32,987 nt of DNA from an uncultured Agathobaculum sp. (GTDB lineage Bacteria > Bacillota > Clostridia > Oscillospirales > Butyricicoccaceae). The position numbers and the translations under genes were made by a program. The DNA is taken from the NCBI RefSeq assembly GCF_944384735.1, contig NZ_CALWUN010000024.1:1-32987 (forward strand), written 5' to 3'. The notes beneath the pieces are model-generated. The model saw only the letters and a list, made by a program, of their open reading frames with translations. It did no database searches and was not told the DNA's origin. Positions within the stretch are counted from its first letter, which is position 1; each line of letters opens with the position of its first letter. Shown here in pieces: positions 1-6,897 of the stretch.

Positions 1-98
1 GGCGTTTTTCCGCTGAACAGCAGGAACGGGGCGACGCGGTTGGCAAAGGTGCAGACCGCGGCGACCAGGATCATGATAATCGCGCGTTGTGGGGTCAT
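1..98 (-). CDS. azlD: AzlD-type branched-chain amino acid exporter subunit, N-terminal fragment
   Basis: Only the first 32 codons are inside the window; the gene continues past position 1. The visible residues start MTPQRAIIMILVAAVCTFAN and continue with a hydrophobic helix carrying an R-x-x-PF motif, which fits the start of AzlD, the small membrane partner of AzlC. The ATG overlaps the azlC stop codon in an ATGA arrangement, the usual sign of translational coupling in azlCD pairs. By family knowledge AzlCD exports branched-chain amino acids or their analogues. The substrate cannot be read from this fragment. The call rests mainly on the neighbour. Confidence 0.75.
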   Translation of the reverse strand, partial: MTPQRAIIMILVAAVCTFANRVAPFLLFSGKT

Positions 99-784
99 TG
101 TGCGGCCTCCTTTGCAATGCGGCCGCGCAGCGCGACCAGCATGACGCAGATGGCGAGCATGGCGGGAAGGATAAAGTTATCCGGCCCGAGGATGGCGAGC
201 GACACCGCCGCCGCGCCCAATCCCAAAAACGCGGGGATATGCTGTTTGGAGGAAAGCCACTGCTCGACAAAGATAACGGTGAACAGCGAGGTCATGGCAA
301 AGTCGATGCCGGTCGAGTCGAACGGCAGCATGCCGCCCAGAATCGCGCCGATGACCGAGCCGCCGATCCAGTAGCTGTGGTCGAGTACGGCGACCCACAG
401 CCGCATGGCGTTCGGGTCGACGCCGTCCGGCGTTTTGAGCGAGCACAGCAGCGAATAGGTCTCGTCGGTCAGCGAAAAGATCATGTACCACTTGGCAAGC
501 CCCATCTGGTGGAAGGTTTCGAGGAAGGACAGGCCGTAAAAGATATGGCGGCAGTTGAGCAGCAGAGTCATCAACGCGACCGTGACAAGCGGGGCGTTGG
601 CCGCGAGCAGCGACACCAGCAGGTACTGGCCGGAGCCGGCGTAGACGGTCAGGCTGGTGAAAAACGCCCACGGGGAGGTATAACCGATGTCGCGCAGCAT
701 CACGCCGAACGCGATGCCGATGAACAGATAGCCGCACAGCACCGGGATGGTCGTGACAAAGGCGGGGCGCAGCGCTTTCTTCAT
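95..784 (-). CDS. azlC: AzlC family branched-chain amino acid permease
   Basis: A 229-residue, very hydrophobic protein with several membrane segments, of the usual AzlC length. It starts MKKALRPAFVTTIPVLCGYL, with the glycine-rich first helix and a following YAGSGQYL segment typical of AzlC. It is the large subunit of the AzlCD branched-chain amino acid exporter in the cytoplasmic membrane. The start ATG at 784 has an AGGTGAT ribosome binding site 5 bases upstream. It overlaps azlD by 4 bases. It lies downstream of the rpmB terminator, and I see no clear promoter of its own, so readthrough from rpmB or a weak promoter in 785-875 is possible. Confidence 0.9.
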   Translation of the reverse strand: MKKALRPAFVTTIPVLCGYLFIGIAFGVMLRDIGYTSPWAFFTSLTVYAGSGQYLLVSLLAANAPLVTVALMTLLLNCRHIFYGLSFLETFHQMGLAKWYMIFSLTDETYSLLCSLKTPDGVDPNAMRLWVAVLDHSYWIGGSVIGAILGGMLPFDSTGIDFAMTSLFTVIFVEQWLSSKQHIPAFLGLGAAAVSLAILGPDNFILPAMLAICVMLVALRGRIAKEAAQ

Positions 785-817
785 AAGGGGATCACCTGCT
801 TTGAGAAAATGGGCAGT

Positions 818-848
818 AGAAAAGCGCCCTGCGAGCAGAGCGCTTTGA
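818..848 (-). terminator. rpmB terminator
   Basis: On the minus strand a hairpin of about 11 pairs (AAGCGC-T-CTGC, loop TC, GCAG-G-GCGCTT, one T-G wobble) occupies 822-845 and is followed by TTCT. It sits between the rpmB stop and azlC and has the form of an intrinsic terminator. Confidence 0.8.
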
Positions 849-875
849 CGATTTCAACGGGTTCGCGTCTGCAAA

Positions 876-1064
876 TCAGATCGCGCGGGTTACCTTGCCG
901 GAGCGGAGGCACCGAGTACACACGTTGATATGGCGGGGAGTACCGTCGACCAGAGCCTTCACGCGACGAACGTTCGGCTTCCAGGTGCGGTTGGAGCGAC
1001 GATGGGAGTGGGAAACCTGAATACCGAAGGTCACGCCCTTGCCGCAAATATCGCACTTTGCCAT
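876..1064 (-). CDS. rpmB: 50S ribosomal protein L28
   Basis: A 62-residue protein, the usual L28 size. It starts MAKCDICGKGVTFGIQVSHS and continues with R-S-N-R-T-W-K-P-N and ends CTRCLRSGKVTRAI. Two CxxC pairs (C4/C7 and C49/C52) are present, so this is the zinc-ribbon form of L28. The ATG at 1064 has an AAGGAGGTGC ribosome binding site at 1071-1080; a longer in-frame extension upstream has neither a conserved sequence nor a binding site. It is a single gene ending at its own hairpin and is divergent from hprK. Confidence 0.96.
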   Translation of the reverse strand: MAKCDICGKGVTFGIQVSHSHRRSNRTWKPNVRRVKALVDGTPRHINVCTRCLRSGKVTRAI

Positions 1065-1103
1065 TTTCCTGCACCTCCTTCTCTTGTGCATTGCATAACG
1101 GAT

Positions 1104-1109
1104 ATTATA
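1104..1109 (-). promoter_or_regulatory. Probable -10 box for rpmB
   Basis: The minus strand reads TATAAT at 1104-1109, about 40 bases before the rpmB ATG. The -35 is not clear: TTGCAT at 1130-1135 would give a 20-base spacer and TTTACT at 1124-1129 a 14-base one. The call rests on the -10 alone. Confidence 0.45.
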
Positions 1110-1193
1110 ATACCACAACAAAGAGTAAAATGCAAGTTGTTTTTTACAAAAAATCCGCTTTTTCAAGTTTTGCTGGCGGCGTGCCGGAAAGCG

Positions 1194-1222
1194 TTGAAAA
1201 GCGGGAAAAATAGGGGTATAAT
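1194..1222 (+). promoter_or_regulatory. SigA-type promoter of the hprK operon
   Basis: TTGAAA at 1194-1199 and TATAAT at 1217-1222 are separated by exactly 17 bases, an almost perfect housekeeping promoter 43 bases upstream of the chosen hprK start. Confidence 0.85.
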
Positions 1223-1264
1223 ACAATCATCTTATCGCCTGCCATTGCGGAAGGGAGTATGTTT

Positions 1265-2197
1265 ATGCAGTTAAAAGAGTTCGGCGTCAGTCTGGGGGAA
1301 TTGATCCAGGAGTTTAACTTCGAGGTGGTTTACGGCCCGGACGGCTTTGAAAAGACCGAGATCACAAAGGACGACGTCAACCGCCCCGGCTTGCAGCTGG
1401 CGGGCTTTTTCGACTATTTCGACCCCAACCGCATCCAGATCATGGGCAAGGTCGAGTCGAGCTATGTCGAGCGCATGGAGCCGGACGCGCGCCGCGCCTG
1501 CTTTGACAGGCTGTTTTCCACAGGTATCCCGGTGCTGATCATTTCGCGCAACATCGACGTGTTCTCGGAGTGCATGGAGGCCGCGCAGAAATACGGCGTG
1601 CCCATCCTGCGCACCAACGACTTTACCTCGACCATTATGAGCGCGATCATCGCCTCGCTCAAGGTCTATCTCGCCCCGCGCGTGACGCTGCACGGCGTGC
1701 TGATCGAGATCTACGGCGAAGGCGTGCTGCTGCTGGGCGATTCGGGCGTTGGTAAGTCCGAGACGGCCATCGAGTTGGTCAAGCGCGGCCACCGCCTGAT
1801 CGCGGACGACGCGGTCGAGATCAAGCGCGTGTCGGACAAGACGCTCGTCGGCACCGCGCCCGAGGTCATCCGCCACTTTATCGAGCTGCGCGGCATCGGC
1901 ATCGTCGACGTGCGCCGCATCTTTGGCGTCGGCGCGATCAAGATGACCGAAAAGGTCGAGCTGGTCATCAACCTCGAGCCGTGGGAGGAAGGCAAGCAGT
2001 ACGACCGCCTCGGCCTTGACGGGCAGACGACCTCCATTCTGGATATCGCCGTGCCCAGCATGACCATTCCGGTCAAGCCCGGCCGCAACCTTGCCGTTAT
2101 CATCGAGGTCGCGGCGATGAACGACCGCCAGAAGAAGATGGGCTTTAACGCTGCCAAGGAGCTGCAGGAGCGTATGCTCAAGCAGTACGGTAACTAA
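1265..2197 (+). CDS. hprK: HPr kinase/phosphorylase
   Basis: A 310-residue protein, the usual HprK length. It phosphorylates HPr on a serine in response to fructose 1,6-bisphosphate and ATP and removes the phosphate with inorganic phosphate, so controlling carbon catabolite repression in Gram-positive bacteria. The N-terminal domain covers residues 1 to about 130. The kinase domain has the conserved HGVL segment (H143), the Walker A loop GDSGVGKS (158-165) and the HprK signature ELRGIGIVDVRRIFG from about residue 207. An ATG six bases earlier (1259) is in frame, but the AAGGGAG site at 1251-1257 is properly spaced only from 1265. It is the first gene of an operon with a PHP phosphoesterase (20-base gap) and a ROK kinase. 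Confidence 0.96.
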   Translation: MQLKEFGVSLGELIQEFNFEVVYGPDGFEKTEITKDDVNRPGLQLAGFFDYFDPNRIQIMGKVESSYVERMEPDARRACFDRLFSTGIPVLIISRNIDVFSECMEAAQKYGVPILRTNDFTSTIMSAIIASLKVYLAPRVTLHGVLIEIYGEGVLLLGDSGVGKSETAIELVKRGHRLIADDAVEIKRVSDKTLVGTAPEVIRHFIELRGIGIVDVRRIFGVGAIKMTEKVELVINLEPWEEGKQYDRLGLDGQTTSILDIAVPSMTIPVKPGRNLAVIIEVAAMNDRQKKMGFNAAKELQERMLKQYGN

Positions 2198-2217
2198 ATC
2201 GTTTTAAGGAGCAACCC

Positions 2218-2937
2218 ATGCAAATTGTAGCAGACCTGCACACACATACCGTTGCCAGCACGCATGCCTATTCCACCGTGGCCGAAATGGCGCGCGGAGC
2301 CAAGGCGAAAGGGCTGGTCGCCATCGGCATCACCGACCACGGTCCCGACATGACGGATGCGCCGCACGAGTGGCATTTTTCCAATCTGGATATCCTGCCG
2401 CGCCAGATCGACGGCGTGACCATCATCCGCGGCATCGAGTTCAACATCCGTCCGGGCGGCGGGCTGGACCACATGCAGGAGAAAAGCTTGCACCCGATGG
2501 AGTTTACATTGGCTTCGTTCCACGAAAGCTGCTTCGAGCCGTCGACCCAGTCGGCGCACACCGAGGCGCTCGAGGCCGTGCTGCACGACCCGCGCGTGCA
2601 GGCGCTCGGGCATCTGGGCAACGCAAATTATCCGTTCGACCGGGAGTATATCCTTTCCCGGTGCAATGAATTTGGCAAGCTGGTGGAGATCAACAGCAAT
2701 TCGTTTGCCATCCGCAAAGGCAGCCGGGAGAACTGCACCGAGATCGCCAAGCTGTGCATGCGGTATGAAATACCGATCGTGGTCAACAGCGACGCGCACA
2801 TTGCGCACCGTGTCGGCGGCGTAGAGCACGCGCTGGCCATGCTGGAGGAGATCGGGTTCCCGGAGGAACTGGTCGTCAACAGCAGCCGGGAACGGCTGGA
2901 CACATATTTCCGCAGCCGGGGGCTGCAGTTATTTTGA
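2218..2937 (+). CDS. PHP domain metal-dependent phosphoesterase (YcdX-like)
   Basis: A 239-residue PHP-superfamily protein similar in layout to YcdX-type phosphatases. The metal-binding motifs are visible in order: DLHTHT (H8, H10), TDH (D40, H41), E74, H102, H132 and SDAH (D192, H194). The segment usually seen as HPGN in this family reads HLGN here, keeping the histidine and asparagine. An AAGGAG site lies 7-8 bases before the ATG. The gene sits 20 bases after hprK and 24 bases before the ROK kinase, so it is co-transcribed. In Firmicutes such genes often neighbour hprK. The substrate is unknown; a phosphatase acting on a small phosphorylated molecule is the likely activity. Confidence 0.88.
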   Translation: MQIVADLHTHTVASTHAYSTVAEMARGAKAKGLVAIGITDHGPDMTDAPHEWHFSNLDILPRQIDGVTIIRGIEFNIRPGGGLDHMQEKSLHPMEFTLASFHESCFEPSTQSAHTEALEAVLHDPRVQALGHLGNANYPFDREYILSRCNEFGKLVEINSNSFAIRKGSRENCTEIAKLCMRYEIPIVVNSDAHIAHRVGGVEHALAMLEEIGFPEELVVNSSRERLDTYFRSRGLQLF

Positions 2938-2961
2938 ATCAACGGAAGGGAAGGGGAAGTT

Positions 2962-3882
2962 ATGCGAATTGGTATCGACTTGGGAGGCACCTCGGTCAAG
3001 GCAGCGCTCTGTGAGGAGGACGGCACGCTGCTGGGCAAACAGAGCACGCCGACCCGGACGGGGGATGCGCCCGGCCTGTGCGCGGATATGAAGCTGCTGG
3101 CGCTGGCGCTGTGCGGCGAGCGCGGCATTGCGCCCAGCCAGATCACAAGCATCGGCATCGGTGTGCCCGGTTCGTTCGACAAGGACACCTGCACGCTCAA
3201 GTTCGGCACGAACCTGGGCATGAACAATGTCTGCTTTGCCGATGCGTTCAAGCCGGAATTTTCCTGCGCGGTGCAGCTGGACAACGACGCCAACTGCGCG
3301 GCGCTGGGCGAGGCGACCGCGGGCGCGGCGCAGAACGCGCGCAATATGCTGATGGTCACGCTGGGCACCGGCGTGGGCGGCGGCATTATTATCGACGGCA
3401 AGCTGTACACCGGCTGCAACGGCATCGCCGGTGAGATGGGGCACATCGTCATTCAGCGCGACGGCGAGCCGTGCAACTGCGGCCGTAAGGGCTGTCTGGA
3501 GGCCTATGCTTCGGCGGCCGCCTTTGTCAAGTTCGCGGAGCGCGCGCTGGCAGCGGGGCGCGAGAGCATGCTCAGCAAGCACGCGGGCCATCTGGACGCC
3601 AAGATGATCTGCGACGCGGTGGACGCGGGCGACCTGCTCGCGCGCGAGCTGTTCGACGAGTACTGCGAAAACCTGTCGAGCGGCCTTGCTACCTTTATCA
3701 ATATCTTCCAGCCGGAGAGCATCGTGCTGGGCGGCGGTTTGGCCGGTTATGGGGAAAAGCTGCTCGAACCGGTGCGCCGTCTGACCACGCCGCAGACCTT
3801 CCGCAGCGACAAGTGCAACACCGAAATCGTCTGCGCTTCGCTAGGCAACGACGCCGGCCTGATCGGCGCGGCGATGCTGTGA
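2962..3882 (+). CDS. ROK family sugar kinase (probable glucokinase)
   Basis: A 306-residue cytoplasmic kinase of the ROK family. The N-terminal phosphate loop MRIGIDLGGTSVKAA, the catalytic region LDNDANCA (D108), the second nucleotide motif GTGVGGGI (135-142), the EMGH motif (H161) and the zinc site CNCGRKGCLE (C171, C173, C178) are all present. These match bacterial ROK glucokinases, which phosphorylate glucose to glucose 6-phosphate with ATP; specificity for another hexose or an amino sugar cannot be excluded. A GGAAGGGG site precedes the ATG. It is the third gene of the hprK operon, so kinase supply to glycolysis and HPr control appear to be expressed together. The operon ends at the hairpin at 3903. 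Confidence 0.9.
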   Translation: MRIGIDLGGTSVKAALCEEDGTLLGKQSTPTRTGDAPGLCADMKLLALALCGERGIAPSQITSIGIGVPGSFDKDTCTLKFGTNLGMNNVCFADAFKPEFSCAVQLDNDANCAALGEATAGAAQNARNMLMVTLGTGVGGGIIIDGKLYTGCNGIAGEMGHIVIQRDGEPCNCGRKGCLEAYASAAAFVKFAERALAAGRESMLSKHAGHLDAKMICDAVDAGDLLARELFDEYCENLSSGLATFINIFQPESIVLGGGLAGYGEKLLEPVRRLTTPQTFRSDKCNTEIVCASLGNDAGLIGAAML

Positions 3883-3902
3883 CAATGGGATAACGAACCT
3901 CG

Positions 3903-3938
3903 ACGGGGCATTTGTAATATTACAAATGCCCCGTTTTA
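3903..3938 (+). terminator. Strong terminator ending the hprK operon
   Basis: A perfect inverted repeat, ACGGGGCATTTGTAAT at 3903-3918 and its complement at 3919-3934, is followed by TTTATC. It is symmetric enough to work in both directions, though no minus-strand gene converges on it. Confidence 0.9.
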
Positions 3939-3950
3939 TCGCGCAAAGCA

Positions 3951-3979
3951 TTGAAATCCGGGCGGTTTCGTGATAAAAT
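3951..3979 (+). promoter_or_regulatory. SigA-type promoter of the amidase gene
   Basis: TTGAAA at 3951-3956 and TAAAAT at 3974-3979 are 17 bases apart, with TG at 3971-3972 forming an extended -10. It lies directly after the operon terminator and 47 bases before the amidase ATG. Confidence 0.75.
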
Positions 3980-4025
3980 ACCATGCGAATAACGATACCA
4001 CGCCCAAGGGTACGGAGGATATCCC

Positions 4026-5873
4026 ATGCATTGGAAACGAATGATAGCGCTGCTTTTGGCGGCGGTTTACATATCGGCCACCGGCGCGGCGGCGGCGCAG
4101 CCCGTGCCGGAGCCGGCGACGCAAATCACGGCGTCCGCACAGGACGCACCGGATGCCGCGCCGGGGACGGCGGCCGGGACGGAAGTCCTGTCCACGCCGA
4201 CCGTGCGCGCGATGCGCGTGGTCGCGTCGACCCACAAGGTGCAGGTCAATGGCAAGGCGGTCAGCCCGCAGGCATATAATATCGACGGGTACAATTACTT
4301 CAAACTCCGTGACGTGGCTTATATGCTCAACGGCACAAGCGCCTCGTTCAATGTGACGTGGGACAGCGCACAGAATGCGGTCAACCTGCTGTCCGGGCAG
4401 GCGTATACCGCGGTCGGCGGGGAGATGACGGTCGCGTCCTCCACGTCGCTGCGCGTGCAGTCCTCGACGGCCAAGGTGCTGCTCGATGGCAGCGGCATTT
4501 CAATCAAGGGTTATAATATCAACGGGAACAACTACTATAAAATAGCGGATGTTTCCTCGGCTGTCGGTTTTACGGCGGCGTTCGAGAGCACCACGCAGAC
4601 CGTGCAGATCAAGACGGCGGCGGTCACCGCGCCGGTTGATCCGGAAGCGGGGACGCAGCCCGGGTCTGACCCAGAGCCCGAACCCGAACCGGAAGCGCCG
4701 GCGGAGGAGCCTTTTGTCACGGGCGTATATCAGGTGAAGGTCGATACCACCCTGTCCATCCGTTCAGGGCCGGGCACGAGCTATGCGGCCGTCGGCCAGC
4801 TGGCCAACGGCGCACAGGTCATTATCGACGGCATTTCCAACGGTTGGGCGCACATCCGCAACACAAGCGGCTATTGCAGCGCGGATTATCTGGTGCGTGT
4901 GCGGGACTATGAAAGCACCACACCGTCGGTCACGCCGGAGGAGCCGGACGAGCCGGACACATCGGACGAGCCGGACACATCGGACGAGCCGGAAACGCCG
5001 GCGGATACGCCATTCGTGCCGGGCGTGTACCGCGTCAAGGTGGATTCGACGTTGTCCGTCCGCGCAGGCCCGGCGACCAAATACGCCATTGTCGGCCGCC
5101 TGCAAAACGGCGATGAGGTCGTCGTGAACGAGCTGGCCAACGGCTGGGCGCATTTGATGGACACGGACGTGGGCACCGGGCGCTATTGCAGCGCGGATTA
5201 TCTGGTGCGCGTACGCGACTACGATGCGGACGAGGGCGAGCCGGACGACCCGGTCCAGCCGCCGCGCACCTCGCATCTGGATGGCAAGATGACCGTGATC
5301 GTGGACGCAGGACATGGCGGCAGCGACGTGGGCGCGCAGAATGCGGACGGTTCGCTGGATGAAAAGCACATCAACCTGTATGTGGCGCAGTACCTGCAAA
5401 CCTATCTGGAACAGGCAGGGGTGCGCGTCATTATGGTGCGCGATACGCTGGAGGAGGGCAGCTCGCTCTCGATGCGCGGCACGGTGATGGAGCAGTATGT
5501 TTCCTCGGTCGACCTGTTTTTCAGCATCCACCACAACGCGGCCAACACGACCGCACGCGGGGCGGAAATTCTGGCGCAGATCGCGGATAAAAACGGCGGC
5601 CCGACCAAGCTGCTGGGCGAGGCGCTGCTCGAGGAATACAGCCAGATCGGCGTGCCGATCCGTCAGGTAGTGTTCAAAGAGGGGACAAACGGGGACTATT
5701 ATTACACCAACCGTGCTGCGGCGTCCCTGTGCATCCCGGCGGTGACGAGCGAGTTCTGCTTTATCGACAATGAGGAGGACCAGAAGCTGATTGACAGCGA
5801 GCAGGATTGGCAGGCCGAGGCGCGTGCGCAGTGCAACGCGATCCTGTACTATTTCTCGCAGATCGAATATTGA
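4026..5873 (+). CDS. Secreted N-acetylmuramoyl-L-alanine amidase with stalk and SH3 repeats
   Basis: A 615-residue exported peptidoglycan hydrolase. A signal peptide covers residues 1 to about 24 (MHWKRMIALLLAAVYISATG, then AAAAQP). Residues about 60-125 and 135-197 form two related modules of the copper-amine-oxidase N-terminal type (NIDGYNYFKLRDVA and NINGNNYYKIADVS). Two bacterial SH3 domains follow at about 233-294 and 333-398, both ending CSADYLVRVRDY. Acidic Pro/Glu linkers separate them. The C-terminal Amidase_3 domain (421-615) has DAGHGG (H430), E446, SIHHNA (H502) and TSEF (E576), the zinc ligands and catalytic glutamate of the family. It cuts the bond between muramic acid and the stem peptide; the SH3 pair probably binds wall peptide. 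GGAGG lies 7 bases before the ATG. The role (cell separation, sporulation or germination) is not shown by the sequence. Confidence 0.93.
   Translation: MHWKRMIALLLAAVYISATGAAAAQPVPEPATQITASAQDAPDAAPGTAAGTEVLSTPTVRAMRVVASTHKVQVNGKAVSPQAYNIDGYNYFKLRDVAYMLNGTSASFNVTWDSAQNAVNLLSGQAYTAVGGEMTVASSTSLRVQSSTAKVLLDGSGISIKGYNINGNNYYKIADVSSAVGFTAAFESTTQTVQIKTAAVTAPVDPEAGTQPGSDPEPEPEPEAPAEEPFVTGVYQVKVDTTLSIRSGPGTSYAAVGQLANGAQVIIDGISNGWAHIRNTSGYCSADYLVRVRDYESTTPSVTPEEPDEPDTSDEPDTSDEPETPADTPFVPGVYRVKVDSTLSVRAGPATKYAIVGRLQNGDEVVVNELANGWAHLMDTDVGTGRYCSADYLVRVRDYDADEGEPDDPVQPPRTSHLDGKMTVIVDAGHGGSDVGAQNADGSLDEKHINLYVAQYLQTYLEQAGVRVIMVRDTLEEGSSLSMRGTVMEQYVSSVDLFFSIHHNAANTTARGAEILAQIADKNGGPTKLLGEALLEEYSQIGVPIRQVVFKEGTNGDYYYTNRAAASLCIPAVTSEFCFIDNEEDQKLIDSEQDWQAEARAQCNAILYYFSQIEY
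4947..4993 (+). repeat. 18-base in-frame tandem repeat in the amidase linker
   Basis: The unit GACGAGCCGGACACATCG occurs at 4947-4964 and 4965-4982 and begins a third copy at 4983. It encodes DEPDTS, a flexible acidic spacer between the two SH3 domains. Such a repeat could change copy number by slippage without breaking the frame. Confidence 0.85.
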
Positions 5874-5901
5874 TATTGGGACAAGAAAGGATTTTGACAA
5901 C

Positions 5902-6306
5902 ATGACAGAACGGGCAGGGCAGGCACAGCGCCTGCACGATCAGGGATACAACTGTGCGCAGGCAGTGGTTTGCGCTTACTGCGACGCATTTGGATTGGAC
6001 GAAGAGACGGCATATAAAATGGCCGAGGGCTTCGGTCTGGGCATGGGCATGATGGAGGTGTGCGGCGCGCTTTCGGGTGCGTTCATGCTGGCCGGCTTGC
6101 GCGGCAGCAAGGGCACGGCATACCCGGGCGCGACCAAGGGCGCAACCTATAAGACCACCAAGGCGATGGCGGCGGCATTCCGCGAGAAGAACAGCACCTA
6201 CCTGTGCCGCGAGCTCAAGGGCGCGACCGATGGCCAGGTACGCCGCTCGTGTGCGGGCTGTATCGAGGATGCGTGCCAGCTGGTCGAGTCGTTTTTGATG
6301 GAGTAA
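5902..6306 (+). CDS. C_GCAxxG_C_C family protein (putative redox protein)
   Basis: A 134-residue protein with the family's ordered cysteines: C18 in YNCAQAV, C54 in the CGALSGA segment, and the C-terminal set C102, C117, C120 and C125. The glycine-rich stretch GFGLGMGMMEVCGALSG is the hallmark. The family is annotated as putative redox-active or metal-binding proteins; no reaction is established. I chose the ATG at 5902, with AAGAAAGG upstream, because the family match begins there; the longer open frame from 5791 overlaps the amidase end and is not conserved-looking. It follows the amidase by 28 bases, so may be co-transcribed, and ends at a strong terminator. Confidence 0.88.
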   Translation: MTERAGQAQRLHDQGYNCAQAVVCAYCDAFGLDEETAYKMAEGFGLGMGMMEVCGALSGAFMLAGLRGSKGTAYPGATKGATYKTTKAMAAAFREKNSTYLCRELKGATDGQVRRSCAGCIEDACQLVESFLME

Positions 6307-6310
6307 CGGT

Positions 6311-6347
6311 TTACCGCAGATGTCAAGGCATCTGCGGTAATTTTTTT
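6311..6347 (+). terminator. Terminator after the C_GCAxxG_C_C gene
   Basis: TTACCGCAGATG at 6311-6322 pairs perfectly with CATCTGCGGTAA at 6329-6340 around a 6-base loop, followed by seven T residues. Confidence 0.93.
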
Positions 6348-6355
6348 ATCTTTCG

Positions 6356-6375
6356 TTCGACAAAATTCGACAAAA
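6356..6375 (+). promoter_or_regulatory. Tandem Spo0A-box-like sites
   Basis: Two adjacent copies of TTCGACAAAA lie at 6356-6365 and 6366-6375. Each contains TTCGACA, the exact complement of the Spo0A box TGTCGAA, and they are spaced 10 bases (one helical turn) apart, as in known Spo0A-controlled promoters. A TAAAAT at 6394-6399 lies 22 bases after TTCGAC, a spacing like that of the Spo0A-activated spoIIG promoter. The next gene starts at 6526. Activation or repression cannot be told from sequence. Confidence 0.65.
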
Positions 6376-6525
6376 GGTGGAAATGCAGGCGCGTAAAATG
6401 AGAGGGAAGAGACGAAAAAACGGCTGTCAAAGCATGCGGGGGAAGGCCGGTGCGTATCAGCGTACGACAGGCAGCGTGCGGCGGTCCAAAAAATCGGCGC
6501 AATATGCGCACAGGGGGTGTGAAAA

Positions 6526-6732
6526 ATGGTTCGTTATCTGGTGACCCGGCAAAGCGCGGCGGACGGGGAACGGTTCGGCATTGCGGTGCTGGACGGGCAG
6601 GATACCGTGGACGGCATTGATGACGTTGCGCCTACGTTGCAGCAGACCACGGCACTGGCGGCTTTTTTGCAGGAAAATGGCGTGGCTGCGGTACATTTTC
6701 GGGACGTGCTGGAAGATTGGCTGGCACGATAG
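6526..6732 (+). CDS. Small protein resembling the DUF6514 family
   Basis: A 68-residue soluble protein, MVRYLVTRQSAADGERFGIA at the start and HFRDVLEDWLAR at the end. From memory this resembles the DUF6514 family of short clostridial proteins of unknown function, which begin with a similar beta strand and end with a xVEDFL-like motif; this is a tentative match. The GGGGGTGTGA stretch before the ATG is a fair ribosome binding site. It stands alone between two strong terminators and downstream of tandem Spo0A-box-like repeats, which hints at expression linked to stationary phase or sporulation. The 150-base leader holds no other gene I can support. Confidence 0.72.
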   Translation: MVRYLVTRQSAADGERFGIAVLDGQDTVDGIDDVAPTLQQTTALAAFLQENGVAAVHFRDVLEDWLAR

Positions 6733-6766
6733 GCGCATGGTCGTCTAAAGACGAATGGATGAAACA

Positions 6767-6803
6767 AAAGCAGGGAGCTGTCCGATGGACAGCTCCCTGC
6801 TTT
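6767..6803. terminator. Bidirectional terminator between convergent genes
   Basis: A 17-base perfect stem, AAAGCAGGGAGCTGTCC at 6767-6783 with its complement at 6787-6803 and loop GAT. It lies between the plus-strand gene ending at 6732 and nfnB ending at 6898 on the minus strand. The minus-strand exit has the better T run (TTTTGTTTC); the plus-strand exit reads GTGGTTTG. Confidence 0.85.
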
Positions 6804-6897
6804 GTGGTTTGTTATGTGGCGTCTTGAAAGTGCTTTCAGAATCAAGAGGATAATGCGATAGGGTCAAATTGCCGGATGCGGCAAGACGTACCCGGCG

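Noticed and set aside
3175-3181. A single TTCGACA inside the ROK kinase gene
   Set aside because: One isolated copy in coding DNA, explained by Phe-Asp-Lys codons; no second phased copy.
6383-6544. A 53-codon Lys/Arg-rich frame between the Spo0A-like boxes and the DUF6514-like gene
   Set aside because: GGTGG is only two bases before its ATG, its composition looks like untranslated DNA, and its end overlaps the start of the better supported gene in another frame.
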